The notes under the pieces: model-generated
Database searches by the model: none
What the model was told of the DNA's origin: nothing
Seen by the model: the letters and a program-made list of their open reading frames with translations, nothing else
Shown: positions 1 through 8,438 of the stretch, one piece after another
How positions within the stretch are numbered: the first letter of the stretch is position 1
Layout of the letters: the number at the start of each line of letters is the position of its first letter
Translations under genes and position numbers: made by a program
Assembly (NCBI RefSeq): GCF_003173735.1
Contig: NZ_CP029551.1
Coordinates: forward strand, 3,787,501 to 3,851,500
Source: Methylobacterium radiodurans
GTDB lineage: Bacteria; Pseudomonadota; Alphaproteobacteria; Rhizobiales; Beijerinckiaceae
Length of the DNA: 64,000 bases
Reading direction: 5' to 3'

Positions 1-1068
1 CCCCTGCTCTCGAAGGCGACGCTCACCGCCCTCGACGTCAGCGGCGTCGGGCGGCGCGGAGGCGACTACATCCCGAGCCAGCTCGAGGCCGCGGTGAACC
101 AGGACTGGATCACCCGCGCGGCGGTCGAGGAGATGGTCGGCTACGGCCGCGAGCGCCGGGCCTGGCTCGCCTTCTGCGCCGGGGTGGCGCACGCCGAGGC
201 CGTGCGGGACGCGGTGCGGGCGGAAGGCTTCTCCTGCGAGACGATCTCGGGCGAGACGCCGCGGCGGGCGCGCGACCGGTTGGTCCAGGCGTTCCGCGTG
301 GGGCGGATCCGCTGCCTCACCTCCGTCGGCGTGCTGGCCACCGGCTTCAACGTGCCGGAGGTGGACCTTGTCGCCCTCCTCCGCCCGACCCAGAGCACCG
401 GGCTCTACGTGCAGCAGGTCGGCCGAGCGCTGCGGCGGGCTCCGGGCAAGGTGGACGCGCTGATCCTCGACTATGCGGGGCTGGTGCGGATGCACGGGCC
501 GGTCGACATCGTCACGGCCCGCACGGCCGCACAGGTGCGGGGGCGGGAAGGGGAGGTGCGGGCCAAGCCCTGCCCCGGCTGCGGCGCGCTCATCGCGCTC
601 AACGCCTCGACCTGCGAGGCCTGCTGGGTCGAGCCCGAGGCCGAGGCGGACGCGGAGGCCAAGCACGAGGCCGCCGCCGAGGACGCCCTGCCGATCCTCT
701 CCGAGCGGGTCACGGCGGCCTTGCGGGCGGAGGGCGGCTGGCAGCCGGTGCGCGCTTGGCACCTCGTGCCGGAGCCCGAGGGCCTCGCAGTGGAACTCGC
801 CTGCCCTGGCGGCCCGCAGCGGATCCGGCTGGCGCTGGAGGGCAGCGGCTACGCCCGCGAGAAGGCGGTGCTGTGGTGGCGCGGCCTCGGCGGCGGGCGC
901 GACGCGCCGGTCGACACCGCCGAGGCGCTCGAGCGCCGGGACGAGCTGGAGCGGCCGGATGCGATCCGGGTGCGGCAGGCCGGGCGGCTCAGCGCGGAGG
1001 TGGCGCTGCGCTTCCCCGACGGGCGCGTGTTCGCGGATACGCGGCGGGTGGAGGATCTGGCGGCCTGA
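1..1068 (+). CDS. SF2 DEAD/DEAH-type helicase, C-terminal part (5' end outside window)
   Basis: The reading frame is open from base 1, so the gene begins upstream of the window. What remains is the helicase C-terminal (RecA2) domain. SGETPRRARD is followed by motif V-like TSVGVLATGFNVPEVD and motif VI-like QQVGRALRR, the usual order of an ATP-dependent SF2 helicase of the UvrB/RecG/DEAD superfamily. Behind it is a C-x2-C-x10-C-x2-C cluster (CPGCGALIALNASTCEAC), probably a zinc site, then about 150 residues I do not recognise. The Walker A and B motifs would lie upstream. Proteins of this shape are common in alphaproteobacteria and are often phage- or plasmid-like; the exact nucleic-acid substrate cannot be told. 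Confidence 0.8.
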   Translation, partial: PLLSKATLTALDVSGVGRRGGDYIPSQLEAAVNQDWITRAAVEEMVGYGRERRAWLAFCAGVAHAEAVRDAVRAEGFSCETISGETPRRARDRLVQAFRVGRIRCLTSVGVLATGFNVPEVDLVALLRPTQSTGLYVQQVGRALRRAPGKVDALILDYAGLVRMHGPVDIVTARTAAQVRGREGEVRAKPCPGCGALIALNASTCEACWVEPEAEADAEAKHEAAAEDALPILSERVTAALRAEGGWQPVRAWHLVPEPEGLAVELACPGGPQRIRLALEGSGYAREKAVLWWRGLGGGRDAPVDTAEALERRDELERPDAIRVRQAGRLSAEVALRFPDGRVFADTRRVEDLAA

Positions 1069-1148
1069 CCGGGGAGGGGGCTTTTTGGCATTACAGGACC
1101 GCCCTCGCCCGCGCGGTCGGGCGCTGTTCCGGCAGGGAGCGCACGTAC

Positions 1149-1161
1149 ATACTGCCTGTAT
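1149..1161. promoter_or_regulatory. Candidate VapBC autoregulatory operator
   Basis: ATAC-TGCCT-GTAT is a perfect 4-bp inverted repeat with a 5-bp centre, ending 14 bp before the vapB ATG and just upstream of a GAGGTG ribosome binding site. VapBC complexes normally repress their own promoter through such palindromes. The operator role is inferred from position and symmetry only. Confidence 0.35.
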
Positions 1162-1175
1162 AGACGAGGTGATTC

Positions 1176-1403
1176 ATGGCGCGGACCCGCATCTTCCAGT
1201 CCGGGAACAGCCAAGCTGTTCGGATCCCACTGGAATTTCGCTTGAAAGGAAGCGAGGTCGAGATCTTTCGGCGGGATGGCGAACTCGTCCTGCGGGAAGT
1301 GGAGGATCGGGGGCTCGGCGCCGCCTTCACGCTCCTGACCGAACTCCCACCGGAGATCGACCACCGGGACGACCTGCCGCCGCAGGAGCGCGAGGGCCTG
1401 TGA
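1176..1403 (+). CDS. vapB: VapB/VagC-family antitoxin (AbrB/SpoVT fold)
   Basis: A 75-residue protein starting MARTRIFQSGNSQAVRIP. This is the swapped-hairpin AbrB DNA-binding signature of VapB/VagC antitoxins (GNSQAVRIP followed by a second strand rich in I/V/E). The C-terminal half, ending PPQEREGL, would wrap around and inhibit the toxin. A GAGGTG ribosome site lies 6 bp upstream of the ATG. It is translationally coupled to the next gene: the vapB TGA overlaps the vapC GTG as GTGA. A standard chromosomal type II antitoxin; likely bound with VapC to its own promoter. Confidence 0.85.
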   Translation: MARTRIFQSGNSQAVRIPLEFRLKGSEVEIFRRDGELVLREVEDRGLGAAFTLLTELPPEIDHRDDLPPQEREGL

Positions 1404-1816
1404 CGCCCCGCTACATGCTCGACACCAACATCTGCATCCACATCCGGCGAGCGCGCCCTCTCGCGGTCATGCGCCGGTTCGCGAAGGCTATACCCGGCAC
1501 CGTCGTGACGTCGGTGATCACCTACGGTGAACTCGCCGACGGTGTCGCCAGGAGCCAGGATCCCGACGAGGCCGGCCGCCGCTTGGCCGCACTCGCGCGC
1601 CTCATTCCTGTCCTCCCGATCGAGGAGCGGGTCGGTGCGCTCTATGGCAGGCTGCGCGCCGATCTGGCGGTGGCCGGACGCCTTATCGGCGGCAACGATC
1701 TCTGGATCGGCACGCACGCATGCGTGGCGGATCTGACGCTGGTGACGAACAACGTCGGGGAGTTCGAACGGGTCGACGGCCTCAGGATCGAGGACTGGAC
1801 GATCGACGCGGCGTGA
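1400..1816 (+). CDS. vapC: VapC-family PIN-domain ribonuclease toxin
   Basis: A 138-residue PIN-domain protein. The acidic and polar active-site residues appear in order: LDTNICI near the N-terminus (Asp and Asn), ITYGELADG (Glu), GGNDLWIGTHA (Asp) and LVTNNVGEF. Members cleave tRNA or rRNA in a Mg-dependent way and are neutralised by the partner antitoxin encoded just upstream. I chose the GTG at 1400 because it overlaps the antitoxin stop by 3 bases, the usual coupling. An ATG at 1415 is a possible alternative but would remove residues that precede the first beta strand. The specific RNA target is unknown. Confidence 0.88.
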   Translation: MTPRYMLDTNICIHIRRARPLAVMRRFAKAIPGTVVTSVITYGELADGVARSQDPDEAGRRLAALARLIPVLPIEERVGALYGRLRADLAVAGRLIGGNDLWIGTHACVADLTLVTNNVGEFERVDGLRIEDWTIDAA

Positions 1817-1871
1817 GGGCCGGGCTCGGGGACCGACCCGGCCGGGGAGGGTGCTCCGAAGGCCCCTCGCC

Positions 1872-2270
1872 TCAGGGCTGGCCCTGCCCGTCCGGCGCCC
1901 CGGGCCGGAAGAACAGGCCGGCCTTCAGGCTGTCGCCGATCCGGTGGGCGCGTTCCGTCAGCGCCGCAGCGAGCTCGGGTGGGAAGCGCTCGACCGCCGT
2001 CGCCTCGAACAGGCCGAGCCAGCGGGCGAAGTGGGCGGGCTCCAGCACGCCGAGCGCCTGATGCCGACCGAAGGGGTTGCCCTTGTAGCGGCCGGTCTTC
2101 AGCAGGACGGAGGACCAGAAGTCCCGGATGGTCGCCATGTGGCGGGGCCAGGCCGCGTCCGGGATCGCTGCGGCGAAGACCGGGCCGATCAGCGGATCCT
2201 GGCGCACGCGGGCGTAGAAGGCGTCGAGGAAGGCGGCGAGGGCGGCCTCGTCGAGGATTGGGTCGGGCAT
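1872..2270 (-). CDS. Group 3 truncated haemoglobin
   Basis: A 132-residue globin of the group III (trHbP) truncated family. The diagnostic stretch DFWSSVLLKTGRYKGNPFGRH is followed by the proximal-histidine segment LEPAHFARWLGLF. The protein would bind haem and O2 or NO in the cytoplasm; group 3 globins are linked to NO or peroxide handling, but the physiological ligand is not known here. I take the ATG at 2270 (MPDPILDEAAL), which fits the family length. A longer frame from 2339 adds 23 residues without family resemblance. It is divergent from a diguanylate cyclase gene across a short AT-rich region. Confidence 0.85.
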   Translation of the reverse strand: MPDPILDEAALAAFLDAFYARVRQDPLIGPVFAAAIPDAAWPRHMATIRDFWSSVLLKTGRYKGNPFGRHQALGVLEPAHFARWLGLFEATAVERFPPELAAALTERAHRIGDSLKAGLFFRPGAPDGQGQP

Positions 2271-2372
2271 CGCAATCTGGCATGCCACGTCGCGGAGGCC
2301 GGCATCAAGGCTCCGGCTGCCGGCACCGGACGGCCGCAACAGGCCCCCTCGCCCGGCCGGACGGGCTCTAAT

Positions 2373-2397
2373 GTTCCATAATATATCTTATGCGAAC
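2373..2397. promoter_or_regulatory. AT-rich imperfect inverted repeat in the globin/GGDEF divergent region
   Basis: GTTC-CATAA-TATATC-TTATG-CGAAC. The left arm GTTCCATAA pairs with the right arm (reverse complement GTTCGCATAA) with a one-base bulge. It stands out as the only strongly AT-rich stretch in the divergent intergenic region, 103 bp from the globin start and about 100 bp from the cyclase start. An operator for a dimeric regulator is plausible; the regulator is unknown. Confidence 0.35.
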
Positions 2398-2497
2398 GGA
2401 ATCTGGGGCTGCGGACCTTGGCCGCGGGGCAGGCCGCGGACCCGGGCCGCAACCCGGCTTAGAGCTTCGTTAATCATCCTGCCGCAAGCTTCCGCGG

Positions 2498-3562
2498 ATG
2501 GCCGATCATCCGGCATCGGATCCGCGACGAACCCGCCAGCGCATGCCCGAGGATGACCCGCTCCGCCCTGCCCCGGCGCCCTGCATCGCCGGGCCCGTCT
2601 CCGCCTTCGCGGCGAACGGGCCGGCGGCCCTGGCGCACTGGCACCAGGTGTTCGAGCAGGCGTCCGCAGCTGCCCGGATCGGGCTGTGGGAGTGCCGCCT
2701 CTCCGACGAGGCGCTGACCTGGAGCGGCGCCGTCTACGACCTCTTCGGGCTTCGCCGTGGTGCCGCCCTGCGGCGCGGTGCCATCCTCGAATGCTACGCG
2801 CCGGGCTCGCTGGACCACCTGCAGAGCCTGCGCCGGAACGCCATCCGGACGCGCACCGGCTTCCGGTTCGACGCCGAGATCGTCGCCCGGACGGGCGAGC
2901 GGCGCTGGATCCGGATCACCGCGGCGGTCGATTGCCGGAACGGAGCGCCGGGGCGGCTCTACGGGATGAAGCAGGACGTCACGGCCGAGCTGTTCGAGGC
3001 GGAGCGGCTGCGCACGCTCGCCGAGCGGGACACGATGACGGGCCTTGCCAACCGCGCCCTGTTCGAGCAGCGGCTCGCGGCCGCCGCGAGCGGTCCGGCG
3101 GGTGCGGCGCTGCTCGTCGTCGACCTCGACGGGTTCAAGCAGATCAACGACGGCCACGGCCATGCCGCGGGTGACCTCTGCCTGATCGAGGCGGGTGCGC
3201 GCCTCACCCGCATCTGCGTCGCCGCGGAGCTCGTGGCGCGGATCGGGGGCGACGAGTTCGTGGTGCTGCTCAGGGATGAGCCGGACCGGGACGCGCCGGA
3301 GCGTTTCGCTGCCTGCATCATCGCGGCGCTCAACAAGCCGGTCTGGCGGGACGGCCAGAGCTTCCGCCTGGGCGCCTCGATCGGGATCGCCCGCAACGGA
3401 GGCTGCACCGGTCCCCAATGGCTCGCGCGCGCGGATCAGGCCCTCTACGCGGCCAAGGCGGCGGGTCGCAACACGTTCCGGAGCTTCGACCGGCACGGCG
3501 GCCCCGACCGCCCGCGGCCGGGGCGCGGCATCCCCACGGAGGCGCGGGTCTGGATCGGGTGA
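2498..3562 (+). CDS. PAS-GGDEF diguanylate cyclase
   Basis: A 354-residue protein with no obvious membrane segment. Residues about 45-165 form a PAS/PAC sensor domain (it includes WIRITAAVDCRNGAPGRLYG, a PAC-type strand pair). A linker DTMTGLANRALFEQRL then opens a GGDEF domain whose catalytic signature IGGDEFVVLL lies near residue 250. The intact GGDEF predicts conversion of two GTP to cyclic di-GMP. I see no clear RxxD inhibitory site just before the signature and no EAL domain. Signal and target process are unknown. It stands divergent from the globin, so a shared gas or redox signal is possible but is inference only. Confidence 0.88.
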   Translation: MADHPASDPRRTRQRMPEDDPLRPAPAPCIAGPVSAFAANGPAALAHWHQVFEQASAAARIGLWECRLSDEALTWSGAVYDLFGLRRGAALRRGAILECYAPGSLDHLQSLRRNAIRTRTGFRFDAEIVARTGERRWIRITAAVDCRNGAPGRLYGMKQDVTAELFEAERLRTLAERDTMTGLANRALFEQRLAAAASGPAGAALLVVDLDGFKQINDGHGHAAGDLCLIEAGARLTRICVAAELVARIGGDEFVVLLRDEPDRDAPERFAACIIAALNKPVWRDGQSFRLGASIGIARNGGCTGPQWLARADQALYAAKAAGRNTFRSFDRHGGPDRPRPGRGIPTEARVWIG

Positions 3563-3599
3563 GGGCGGTTCGCGGCCCCCCCTGCCCCGCCGGCGCACC

Positions 3600-4076
3600 T
3601 CAGCGCACCGAGACCTTCACGTCCGATTCGTAGCCCGATCCATCCGCGTTGATGACCAGGATGCGGAAGGTGTCCATGCCCTCGAACCCCTCCTCCGCCT
3701 CGTAGGTCAGGCGCGTGCCCGGCACCTTGCGGCTGTTGCAGGGGGCGAGCGGCGCGCCGGGGCCGTAGCGGGTGAAGGACTCGGCCGCCTCCACGGTCAG
3801 CCGCCCGTGCGCGGGCTTCGACAGGGTGCGGACCACCACGGGGCCGATCACCGAGCAGTCCGGGTTGAGCGAGGCGTAGAAGGCGATGGCCCGCGCCTCG
3901 CCCTTCGGCACCACCCGCAGCAGCGGGAAGTTCGGGATGGTCAGCGGCGCGGGCGGGGCGGGTTGAGGCGGTGCCGCCGGGGCGGGCGCCGGCGGCGCGG
4001 CGGGCGCGGTCTCGGAGAGGGCCGGGACCGGCAGGAACGCGGCCGCGAGGGCGAGGAGGAGCGGGGCCGGGGGCAT
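3600..4076 (-). CDS. Secreted protein of unknown function, Pro/Ala-rich N-terminus
   Basis: A 158-residue protein beginning with a typical Sec signal peptide (MPPAPLLLALAAAFLPVPALSE, cleavage likely near residue 21). A Pro/Ala-rich tether follows to about residue 50, then a compact beta-rich domain with two cysteines (NPDCS and APCNS) that may form a disulphide. The segment VVRTLSKPAHGRLTV resembles cadherin/Ig-like repeats, but I do not assign a family. It follows the RND efflux operon on the same strand, but a strong hairpin between them suggests separate transcription. Confidence 0.65.
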   Translation of the reverse strand: MPPAPLLLALAAAFLPVPALSETAPAAPPAPAPAAPPQPAPPAPLTIPNFPLLRVVPKGEARAIAFYASLNPDCSVIGPVVVRTLSKPAHGRLTVEAAESFTRYGPGAPLAPCNSRKVPGTRLTYEAEEGFEGMDTFRILVINADGSGYESDVKVSVR

Positions 4077-4086
4077 GAATCATCTC

Positions 4087-4126
4087 CGCGGGGGCACGGC
4101 GGGACATAGCAGGCCGTGCCCCCGCG
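4087..4126 (-). terminator. Strong GC-rich hairpin downstream of the RND operon
   Basis: CGCGGGGGCACGGC and GCCGTGCCCCCGCG form a perfect 14-bp stem around a 12-base loop. It starts 6 bp after the RND pump stop codon and ends just upstream of the next minus-strand gene. There is no U-tract, as is common for terminators in very GC-rich genomes. Confidence 0.55.
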
Positions 4127-4132
4127 GGTACA

Positions 4133-7100
4133 TCACCGCTGCGGGACGGGGCGGGGCAGGGCCGCCCGCGGGCCGGTCCCGGCCCCCTCCTCCGCGCCAG
4201 CGTCCCGCTCCGCCCCCCTGCCCCGCGCCGGACCGTCCGACCCGAACCGGGCGAAACGCAGCGCCAGGCCCGGCAGGATCAGCAGGTTCAGCACCGTCGA
4301 GCTGACGAGGCCGCCGAGGATCACGATGGCCATCGGGCCCTCGATCTCGCGGCCGGGCTCGCCGGCACCCAGCGCCAGCGGCGTCAGGCCGAGTCCCGTC
4401 ACCAGGGAGGTCATCAGGATCGGCACCAGCCGGTCGGCGGCGCCGAGGATCGCGGTTGCTTCCGTCCAGGGCCGGCCCTCGACCGTCACCAGATGCTCGT
4501 AATGGGCGATCATCATGATGGTGTTGCGCAAGCTGATGCCGAACAGCGTCACGAAGCCGACGATGGAGCCGAGCGAGAGCACGCCGCCGGTCGCCGCCAC
4601 CGCCGCGACGCCGCCCACGAAGGCCAGCGGCAGGTTGACGAGGACGAGCGCGAGATTGGCGCCCGAGCCCGTCACGACGGCCAGGAGCAGCACGATGCCG
4701 AGGCCGGCCGCGCCCGAGGCGAGGAGCAGGTCGCGCCGGGCCTGGGCCTGAGCCTCCGCCGAGCCCGCGAAGGCGACGTAGACGCCCTCCGGCAACTGCA
4801 CCTCCTTGGCGATCTTGCGCTTGGCCGCCGCCACGAAGCCGGCGATGTCCCGACCCACCACGTTCGCGGTCACCGCCTGGACCCGCTGCGCGCCCTGGTG
4901 CTGCACCTGGTAGCGGCCGGTGGTCTCGTAGATGTCGGCGACCTGGGCGAGACGGATGTAGCGCCCGCCCGGCGTGCGCAGGGGCAGGTCGCCCAAGGTC
5001 GAGAGCCGGCCGCGCGCCCGCTCGTCGAGGTTGACCAGCACGTTGAACACCGCGTTGCCGACATAGGTCTGGCCGACCACGTCGCCCTGGTAGGCGGTGC
5101 GGACGGTCTCCAGCACCTCGATCGCGTCGAGGCCCCAGTGGCGCAGGTCCGCCGGGCGCAAGGACGCGGTGATCTGCGGCATGCCGGCGGGGGAGGCCTG
5201 CTGCACGTCGCGGGCGCCGCGCACCTCGGCAAGTTCCCGGGCGACCGCGCGCGCCGCAGCCTCGATCCGGTCGAGGTCGTTGCCCACGAGGTTGACCACC
5301 ACGGGCGCGGTGTAGCCGGAGACCGTCTCCTCGATCCGCTCCGTCAGGAAGGTCTTGAGCGAGAAGGCGGCGCCGGGAAAGCCCGCGGCGAGCGCCCGGA
5401 TCCGCGCCTCGACCGCACGCTGGGCGGCGCCGTCGAGGCCGGGCTCCAGATCAACGTGGATCTCGCTGTAATGGGTGCCCGCCGTGTCCTGCCCGGCCTC
5501 GGCCCGGCCGATCTGCGAGGCCACCGCGCGGATCCCGGGGATCTGCCGGAGCTCGGCCGTGATCCGGACGCCGAGGCGCTGCGATTCCTGCAACGCGGTG
5601 CCGGGGGCCGCGGCCATGTGCAGGATCAGGTGGCCTTCCTTCAGGTCGGGCAGGAAGGTGCCGCCGAGCGTCGGCAGGAGCGCCGCGCCACTGATCGTGA
5701 CGAGCGCCGCGCCCGCGATCACCGCCCGCGGGTGGCGGCCGACCCGCGCCAGCAGGGCGCCGTAGCGGGCGCGCGACCAGGCCATCAGCGGGGGCTCGCG
5801 CGGCGCGCGGGTCCCCTGCCCTGCTCGGCCGAGGAGCAGCAGGGCGAGCGCGGGCGTCACCGTGAGGGCGACGGCGAGCGAGGCCAGCACCGCGAAGATG
5901 TAGGCGAGCGCCAGCGGGCCGAAGAGCCGGCCCGCCACCCCGGAGAGCGCCAGCACCGGCAGGAAGACCAGCAGCACCGCCACGGTGGCGTAGGCGACGG
6001 CGGTGCGCACCTCCAGCACCGCCTCGAGGACGATGCGCGCGGCGGGCGTCCGGTCCTCGGCGAGCCGCCGCTCGCGCAGGCGCCGGACCACGTTCTCGAC
6101 GCCGATCACGGCATCGTCCACCACCTCGCCGATGGCGATGGCGAGCCCGCCCAGAGTCATGGTGTTGAGGCTCTCGCCCGCCGCCATCAGGGCGAGCACC
6201 GCGGCGACCAGCGAGAGCGGGATCGCCACCGCGCTGATCAGGCTGGTGCGCCAGTCGGCCAGGAAGACGAGGAGCACGATCACCACGAGCGCGCCGCCGA
6301 CGGCGAGCGCCTGCAGCACGTGGCCGTTGGCGACCGCCACGAAGTTGGCGGGCCGGAACAGGTCGGGCCTGAGCACCACGCCCTCGCGGGCGAGCGCGGG
6401 GGCGAGGTCGGCGAGCGCGGCCTCGGTCCGGGCGGTAACCTCCAGGGTGTTGGCCCCGATCTGCGCGCCGACCATCAGGAGCACGCCGGGCTTCCCGTCG
6501 ATCAGGGCCGCGCTGATCGGCGGCTCGGGCGCGACCCGAACGGTGGCGACGTCCGCCAGCACCACGCTGGCGCCGCCCTCGTTGATGAGCACGGTGCGGC
6601 CGAGTACCTCGGGCGCGAGCGCCTGCCCCTCCGTGCGCAGCACCACCCGCTGGTTCGGCGTGTCGACGAAGCCGGCGCCGCGCACGCCCGTCGCCTTGCG
6701 GGCGGCGGCAACCACGTCGTTGAGGCCGACGCGGAAGCGCACGAGGTCGTGCGGGCGCACCTGCACCTGGAGCGCGCGCACCCCGCCGCCGTAGACCGAG
6801 ACCTGGGCGACGCCCGGCACCGCGAGCAGGCGCTGGCGCACGGTCCAGTCGGCGATGGTGCGCAGGTCGAGGTCGTCGCGGCTCTCCGAGGTCAGGCCGA
6901 CGAGGAGCACCGTGCCGGTCGAGGAGGTCAGCGGCGTGATGGCGGGCGCCATCACCCCCTGCGGCAGGCGGCCGGCGAGCGCCGCGATCCGCTCGCCAAC
7001 GCGCTGGCGCACCCGGTCGATGTCGCTGCCCGACCGGAACGTCGCGGTGATCACCGAGAGACCCTGGATCGAGGAGGAGCGCAGGGCTTCCAGGCCCGGC

Positions 7101-7357
7101 AGCCCGTTGACCGCCACCTCCACCGCCTGGGTGACCAGGACCTCGACCTGCTCCGGGTCGAGCCCCGGCGCCTCGGTCTGGATCACCACGGCGGGCGGGG
7201 CGAATTCCGGAAAGACGTCGTACTTCGCTCTGGCCAGCCCGTAGAGGCCGAGCACGAGGAGCGCGCAGGCGAGCGTCAGCACCACCCGGGGCAGGCGGAC
7301 CGAGAACCCGACCAGGGCGGCTTGCAGACCCCCTTGCAGGCCTCTGGGCTCAGTCAT
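4133..7357 (-). CDS. RND efflux pump, inner-membrane permease (CzcA/CusA-like)
   Basis: A 1074-residue AcrB/CzcA-type transporter with the usual twofold layout: an N-terminal helix (residues about 20-40), a large periplasmic loop, a helix bundle, then a second repeat. Helix 4 carries AIGEVVDDAVIGVENVVRRL, the acidic proton-relay motif of the heavy-metal or CzcA-like subfamily. The protein should drive proton-coupled export from the periplasm or inner leaflet together with the adaptor encoded immediately upstream (8-bp overlap). I chose the ATG at 7357 (MTEPRGLQGG); an in-frame extension to 7522 overlaps the adaptor and has no family match. The substrate (metal ion or organic) is not certain, and no outer-membrane channel gene is next to it. 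Confidence 0.88.
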   Translation of the reverse strand: MTEPRGLQGGLQAALVGFSVRLPRVVLTLACALLVLGLYGLARAKYDVFPEFAPPAVVIQTEAPGLDPEQVEVLVTQAVEVAVNGLPGLEALRSSSIQGLSVITATFRSGSDIDRVRQRVGERIAALAGRLPQGVMAPAITPLTSSTGTVLLVGLTSESRDDLDLRTIADWTVRQRLLAVPGVAQVSVYGGGVRALQVQVRPHDLVRFRVGLNDVVAAARKATGVRGAGFVDTPNQRVVLRTEGQALAPEVLGRTVLINEGGASVVLADVATVRVAPEPPISAALIDGKPGVLLMVGAQIGANTLEVTARTEAALADLAPALAREGVVLRPDLFRPANFVAVANGHVLQALAVGGALVVIVLLVFLADWRTSLISAVAIPLSLVAAVLALMAAGESLNTMTLGGLAIAIGEVVDDAVIGVENVVRRLRERRLAEDRTPAARIVLEAVLEVRTAVAYATVAVLLVFLPVLALSGVAGRLFGPLALAYIFAVLASLAVALTVTPALALLLLGRAGQGTRAPREPPLMAWSRARYGALLARVGRHPRAVIAGAALVTISGAALLPTLGGTFLPDLKEGHLILHMAAAPGTALQESQRLGVRITAELRQIPGIRAVASQIGRAEAGQDTAGTHYSEIHVDLEPGLDGAAQRAVEARIRALAAGFPGAAFSLKTFLTERIEETVSGYTAPVVVNLVGNDLDRIEAAARAVARELAEVRGARDVQQASPAGMPQITASLRPADLRHWGLDAIEVLETVRTAYQGDVVGQTYVGNAVFNVLVNLDERARGRLSTLGDLPLRTPGGRYIRLAQVADIYETTGRYQVQHQGAQRVQAVTANVVGRDIAGFVAAAKRKIAKEVQLPEGVYVAFAGSAEAQAQARRDLLLASGAAGLGIVLLLAVVTGSGANLALVLVNLPLAFVGGVAAVAATGGVLSLGSIVGFVTLFGISLRNTIMMIAHYEHLVTVEGRPWTEATAILGAADRLVPILMTSLVTGLGLTPLALGAGEPGREIEGPMAIVILGGLVSSTVLNLLILPGLALRFARFGSDGPARGRGAERDAGAEEGAGTGPRAALPRPVPQR

Positions 7358-8438
7358 CGTCGTCGCCCGAGACCCGGATCTGGCTCTTGAACTCCTCCGA
7401 GAGCAGCGCCTGCCCGCCCCGGAGCACGATCTCGGCGCCGTCCGACAGGCCCTCGACCACGTAGGAATCGTTCGACATCGGCGGGTCGGTGCGGATCGGG
7501 TGGCGGACATAGGCCCCCTCACCCACCGCCCGGTAGACCCAGGTGCCGCCCTGCCCGTGCACCACCGCGTCTTCGGGCACCAGCACGCCCGTCACCGCGC
7601 GCTCGGCGGGCAGGAAGGCCAGGGTGCTCATCCCGGGCAGGAGCCCGCCCTCGCCCGAGACCAGATAGTAGAAGCTCTGGCCCTGGATGCGCGGGTCGGT
7701 GCGCGGCGCCGGGCCGACGAGGCGTAAGGCAACCCGCGCGCTCTGCGGCGGCACCTCGGCGAAGGCCGCCTCCGGGGCCGCGCTCAGGGCCTCGCCCGGC
7801 GGCAGCGTCACCTGCATCAGGAAGTCGGCGCGCTCGATCAGCCGGGTGACGGCGGGCGCGCGCTCGACGATGGCCCGGCCGATCACCGGCCCCCATTCCT
7901 GCTGGGCGGTGGCGGCGAGCGTGCGCAGCTGCGATTCCGCCGCCGCCAGGGCGGCTGCGTCGGTCTGGTAGGTGCCCTCCGCGGTCTCGACCTGCACGGT
8001 GGTGGCGTATTGGCCGAGGTTCCGCGCTCGGCGCGAGGCGCTGCCCGAGACCTCGGCCCTGGCCCGCGCCTGCTGGAGCTGCGCCTTCGCACTGGCATAG
8101 GCGTTGGTCAGCTCGGTGACCCGGGCGAGGTCGAGCACGAGGCCGTAGGCCTGAAGCTCCTGCCGGTGGGGCAGCGCACGGCGCACCTCGCTCACCAGCC
8201 CGATGCGGGCGCGCTCCTCGGGCGTCAGGCGCACCACGGTGCGGCCGTCCTCGACGGCCGTGCGGGGGGCCGGCAGCGCCGCCCCGGCGACCGGCGCGGG
8301 GCGCAGGCCGGAGCCGATGCCCGCGCGCAGGCCCGCGCCCACATCCGTGAGGGCGCCGGCCAGGATAGCGCCGGCCAGGATCGCGCCGGCCATGAGGGCG
8401 AGGCCCGCGAGCAGGGCTGGACGTCGCCGCTGAACCAC
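7350..8438 (-). CDS. RND efflux periplasmic adaptor (HlyD/CusB-like)
   Basis: A 362-residue membrane-fusion protein. An N-terminal transmembrane or signal segment (ALLAGLALMAGAILAGAILAG) is followed by a helical hairpin rich in Q/A (YASAKAQLQQARARAEV), lipoyl and beta-barrel domains (VARVALRLVGPAPRTDPRI-like strands) and a membrane-proximal domain containing VPEDAVVHGQGGTWVY. It would bridge the pump and an outer-membrane channel. I place the start at GTG 8438 because GGGGAGGG lies about 7 bases upstream; an earlier in-frame GTG at 8495 has no ribosome site. The end overlaps the pump gene, so the two are translated as a pair. Confidence 0.82.
   Translation of the reverse strand: MVQRRRPALLAGLALMAGAILAGAILAGALTDVGAGLRAGIGSGLRPAPVAGAALPAPRTAVEDGRTVVRLTPEERARIGLVSEVRRALPHRQELQAYGLVLDLARVTELTNAYASAKAQLQQARARAEVSGSASRRARNLGQYATTVQVETAEGTYQTDAAALAAAESQLRTLAATAQQEWGPVIGRAIVERAPAVTRLIERADFLMQVTLPPGEALSAAPEAAFAEVPPQSARVALRLVGPAPRTDPRIQGQSFYYLVSGEGGLLPGMSTLAFLPAERAVTGVLVPEDAVVHGQGGTWVYRAVGEGAYVRHPIRTDPPMSNDSYVVEGLSDGAEIVLRGGQALLSEEFKSQIRVSGDDDD

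Noticed and set aside
4493..7390. A 965-codon open frame on the plus strand opposite the RND pump
   Set aside because: It is antisense to a clear transporter gene and reads as His/Arg/Ala-rich sequence without any domain. Long antisense frames are expected at this GC content.
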